From Arcanobacterium_A hippocoleae (GTDB lineage: Bacteria; Actinomycetota; Actinomycetes; Actinomycetales; Actinomycetaceae), in assembly GCF_031456295.1 (NCBI RefSeq), contig NZ_JAVDUJ010000001.1, positions 1,736,001 through 1,800,000 of the forward strand: a DNA stretch of 64,000 nt. Direction: 5' to 3'. Numbering within the stretch: the first letter of the stretch is position 1; the number at the start of each line of letters is the position of its first letter. A model generated the notes under the pieces. The model worked only from the letters and a program-made list of their open reading frames with translations. It made no database searches and was not told the DNA's origin. This document shows, piece by piece, positions 62,008-64,000 of this stretch. Position numbers and translations under genes: made by a program.

Positions 62008-62607
62008 TTAATAGTCAGTATTTCTTTGCGGTAATCCAAGCCATTGATGCCAGCCGCAATGCAAAACCAGCCATGCCATCAAGCCGTATCCAGCTTGCCG
62101 TGGCGTATATTGGGCAGAAATAGACATATCCGTATTCCACTGTTCATGATTGATCAGTGGCGAGAAAGTGTCAACGTAGATTGTGGAACGACGGTGGCAA
62201 ACCTCAGCAAAGGCCTTCGTGAGCATCCCGACTTCCCGTGCGCTTCGATCTGGTCGTGGAGGTGGCCCGACTACGAAAGTCGGAATCTGTAGCTGTTCTG
62301 CGTTATCAAGCAGGTTTGCCAGATAGAGACGTGAACGGGCAGCAGAAATCCCAGCATCAAGATCGTGTGAACCAAGCCCGATCACGAGCCGGTTATCGTA
62401 TTCGCGATTCAACCGAGGTTCGACTTCACCTTGCCAACGATTCGTTAAAGCAGCAGTATTTTCGCCTGCAAAAGGCAGTGGGATCGGGAGGATCGGCGGA
62501 TTGCTGGGGGTGCGTGCAAGTACACGCCCAACCCAACCCAATGCGCGGTCATCGCCCATCGTTGAGACAAGCTCATCGCCAACAAAAAAGATTTGCTTGT
62601 ATTGCAT
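62008..62607 (-). CDS. SGNH/GDSL-hydrolase-fold protein lacking catalytic residues
   Basis: 199 residues from the ATG at 62607, with AGGGA 4 nt upstream. Block I is FVGDELV: Glu12 takes the place of the nucleophile Ser. The rest of the fold is clear (GLGSHDLDAG for block III, VVGPPPRPD, then YTPRQAGYGLMAWL where the usual DxxHP reads YTPRQ, so the catalytic His is also gone). A related GDELV form occurs in other actinobacteria. Probably a non-hydrolytic binding or regulatory protein. It lies 298 bp downstream of kgd on the same strand. Confidence 0.7.
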   Translation of the reverse strand: MQYKQIFFVGDELVSTMGDDRALGWVGRVLARTPSNPPILPIPLPFAGENTAALTNRWQGEVEPRLNREYDNRLVIGLGSHDLDAGISAARSRLYLANLLDNAEQLQIPTFVVGPPPRPDRSAREVGMLTKAFAEVCHRRSTIYVDTFSPLINHEQWNTDMSISAQYTPRQAGYGLMAWLVLHCGWHQWLGLPQRNTDY

Positions 62608-62905
62608 TTTTCCCTGCTCGTTCGTCACCTTTGTGGATGCTGCCAGCAATTGCGTGAAAAATATGGCAATCAGCGCTTGCAAGCATATTTTGATATTAGT
62701 CGAAATCTGAGAATGTGCGTACTCTGATCGTTCCTGATCACGCAAGCAGATATGCAGCAGCGATGTGCGTAATCAGCAGGTGCAACAGCGGTATCAGGAT
62801 CTCGTGCCGATTTCGCTGGTGAAAACCAGGTAAACTTTCAGCGCAAACCTGCTGCCGCAGCTTTCTGCGAGTCAGGATCTTAATGTAGAGCGCGAGAACT
62901 ATGAA
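62608..62905. other. Gene-free gap between kgd and the SGNH-like gene
   Basis: 298 bp between two minus-strand genes. The SGNH reading frame is open into part of it (to about 62745) but its first good ATG with a ribosome site is at 62607. I see no other ORF, terminator with T-run, or palindrome. Confidence 0.4.
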
Positions 62906-64000
62906 CTACCGAGTGAAGGCGTGAGCGAGGATCTGCGCGATCTGCATCCGATGAATTGCTGCAATTCCAGTTGCCGGAGCTGCTGCCCGCGGACGTGAAA
63001 TCAGCTGCGGCGAAATCCCCACTTCCGAGAAGACATTAAGTGCAAAATGGCTCCATGCGCCTTGATTCTGTGGTTCGTCTTGAACCCAAACAAACTTGGC
63101 ATCGGGATACTTGTCCGTCTGCTGCCGCAGTTCAGTGATTGGATCTGGGTAAAGCTGCTCAACGCGAATAATCGCGGTGTGCCAATCCTGACGTTTTTCA
63201 CGTTCTGCAAGCAAATCGTAGTATATCCGCCCAGAGCACAGCAGCACTCGATCCACAGTATTGATCCGGTCATCTATTTCACCGATCACTGGCTGGAATT
63301 GGCCTTGCGTGAAATCAGTAATTTGTGAGACGGCTGTTTTTCGCCGTAACAGCTGCTTTGGCGAAAATACGATCAAAGGTTTCCGTGGACGGATAAATGC
63401 TTGCCGTCTTAAGAGATGGAAATAGTTAGCCGGGGTTGAAGGCTGCGCAACGAGGAGATTATTTTCGGCACACAATTGGAGATAGCGTTCAATTCGTGCT
63501 GAAGAATGATCGGGCCCTTGACCTTCGTATCCGTGCGGCAAGAGCATTACAAGACCAGAAGTTTGCGCCCATTTTTGCTCAGCCGAAGAAATAAACTCGT
63601 CAATAATAGTTTGCGCGCCGTTGGCGAAATCGCCGAATTGTGCCTCCCACAGGACGAGTGCATCTGGCCGTTCTACCGAGTATCCATACTCGAAAGCAAG
63701 TACACCGTATTCCGACAATGAAGAATCAGAGATATTGATTTCGGCTTGTTCTTCTGTTAATCCGGAAAGCGGGGTCCATTCCTGACCGGTGACAGTGCAG
63801 TGCGCGGTAGCGTGGCGTTGTACGAATGTGCCGCGTCGGCAGTCTTGCCCTGAAAGCCGCACTGGTACGCCATCAATCAAGAGTGAGCCAAAGGCAAGTA
63901 ATTCGCTAAAACCCCAATCGATATCGCCATTACGCGCCATTTCTGCACGCTTTTCGTAGAGTTGCCCAATTTTTTTATGCAATTGGAAGTTTTCAGGTGG
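62906..64000 (-). CDS. kgd: Multifunctional 2-oxoglutarate decarboxylase / dehydrogenase E1 (Kgd), C-terminal part
   Basis: The frame stays open to the window edge (PPENFQLHKKIGQLYEKR at the edge), so the N-terminus is outside. Visible is the transketolase C-terminal region: IDWGFSELLAFGSLL, RLSGQDCRRGTFVQRHA, YSVERPDALVLWEAQFGDFANGAQ, VMLLPHGYEGQGPDHSSARIERYLQL (broken into motifs), RKPLIVFSPKQLLRR and VWVQDEPQNQGAW. This is the E1 part of the 2-oxoglutarate complex. In actinobacteria it is fused to a succinyltransferase-like domain upstream, which cannot be checked here. Confidence 0.95.
   Translation of the reverse strand, partial: PPENFQLHKKIGQLYEKRAEMARNGDIDWGFSELLAFGSLLIDGVPVRLSGQDCRRGTFVQRHATAHCTVTGQEWTPLSGLTEEQAEINISDSSLSEYGVLAFEYGYSVERPDALVLWEAQFGDFANGAQTIIDEFISSAEQKWAQTSGLVMLLPHGYEGQGPDHSSARIERYLQLCAENNLLVAQPSTPANYFHLLRRQAFIRPRKPLIVFSPKQLLRRKTAVSQITDFTQGQFQPVIGEIDDRINTVDRVLLCSGRIYYDLLAEREKRQDWHTAIIRVEQLYPDPITELRQQTDKYPDAKFVWVQDEPQNQGAWSHFALNVFSEVGISPQLISRPRAAAPATGIAAIHRMQIAQILAHAFTR

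Noticed and set aside
1..64000. CRISPR arrays, tRNA/rRNA genes, insertion sequences, prophage or toxin-antitoxin pairs
   Set aside because: Looked for repeats with regular spacers, tRNA-like cloverleafs and transposase or integrase motifs; none could be supported by reading.

Overview
The window looks like chromosome from a low-GC actinobacterium, most likely a host-associated member of the Actinomycetaceae (Arcanobacterium/Actinomyces/Gleimia-like). The lineage markers are a 24-residue bL37-type ribosomal protein ending in ANHGKRPNA, a SigH/SigR-type sigma factor with a zinc-binding (ZAS) anti-sigma factor, an actinobacterial 2-oxoglutarate decarboxylase (Kgd) end, monomeric isocitrate dehydrogenase, Rv3235-, DUF6912- and DUF3159-type proteins, and a CE1758/CE1759-type flavin monooxygenase/reductase pair. 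Sortase substrates and surface or scavenging glycosidases point to life on a mucosal surface. The species is inferred, not proven. I saw no tRNA, rRNA, CRISPR array, insertion sequence or phage gene.

Layout. 1-9.6 kb is a sortase-assembled pilus locus: the end of a backbone pilin, class C sortase, small proline-tailed (probably basal) pilin and a 2214-residue tip-like adhesin. 9.7-15.2 kb holds a GNAT acetyltransferase and a glucuronide locus: LacI-type repressor, loop-1-type beta-glucuronidase and a divergent GPH-family symporter. 15.4-17.5 kb is a flavin monooxygenase/FMN reductase pair with a recognisable promoter and operator. 17.8-29.9 kb carries a DUF3159 membrane protein, CutC, a TDT/SLAC1 transporter, icd, a tyrosine phosphatase, an alpha/beta hydrolase, an M18 aminopeptidase, an acyl-CoA ligase and lipB-lipA. 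30.1-34.5 kb has typA, a small membrane protein, 7Fe ferredoxin and citrate synthase. 34.8-40.2 kb is a 1796-residue cell-wall-anchored beta-galactosidase. 40.4-42.8 kb is maf and a DUF885 peptidase-like gene.

43.0-46.2 kb is a signalling block: a class III nucleotide cyclase with a DNA-binding-like N-terminus followed directly by a response regulator and histidine kinase. 46.3-51.3 kb is cell-envelope work: two LytR-CpsA-Psr ligases and an OatA-like O-acetyltransferase. 51.4-52.9 kb is the Rv3235/DUF6912 pair. 52.9-60.4 kb is a minus-strand operon doxX-like, aroA, rsgA, sbcD, sbcC, divergent from sigma/anti-sigma and bL37. The window ends with an SGNH-fold protein that lacks its catalytic residues and the 3' part of kgd.

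Themes: (i) surface attachment and glycan foraging (pilus, surface galactosidase, glucuronidase plus symporter); (ii) wall modification (LCP, OatA); (iii) oxidative-TCA and lipoate enzymes (gltA, icd, kgd, lipA/B, ferredoxin); (iv) redox/thiol stress control. The points I would look at first are the MIDAS-less vWA-like region of the giant adhesin, the SGNH pseudoenzyme, the cyclase/two-component operon, the atypical anti-sigma cysteines, and several near-perfect operator palindromes with no obvious local regulator.
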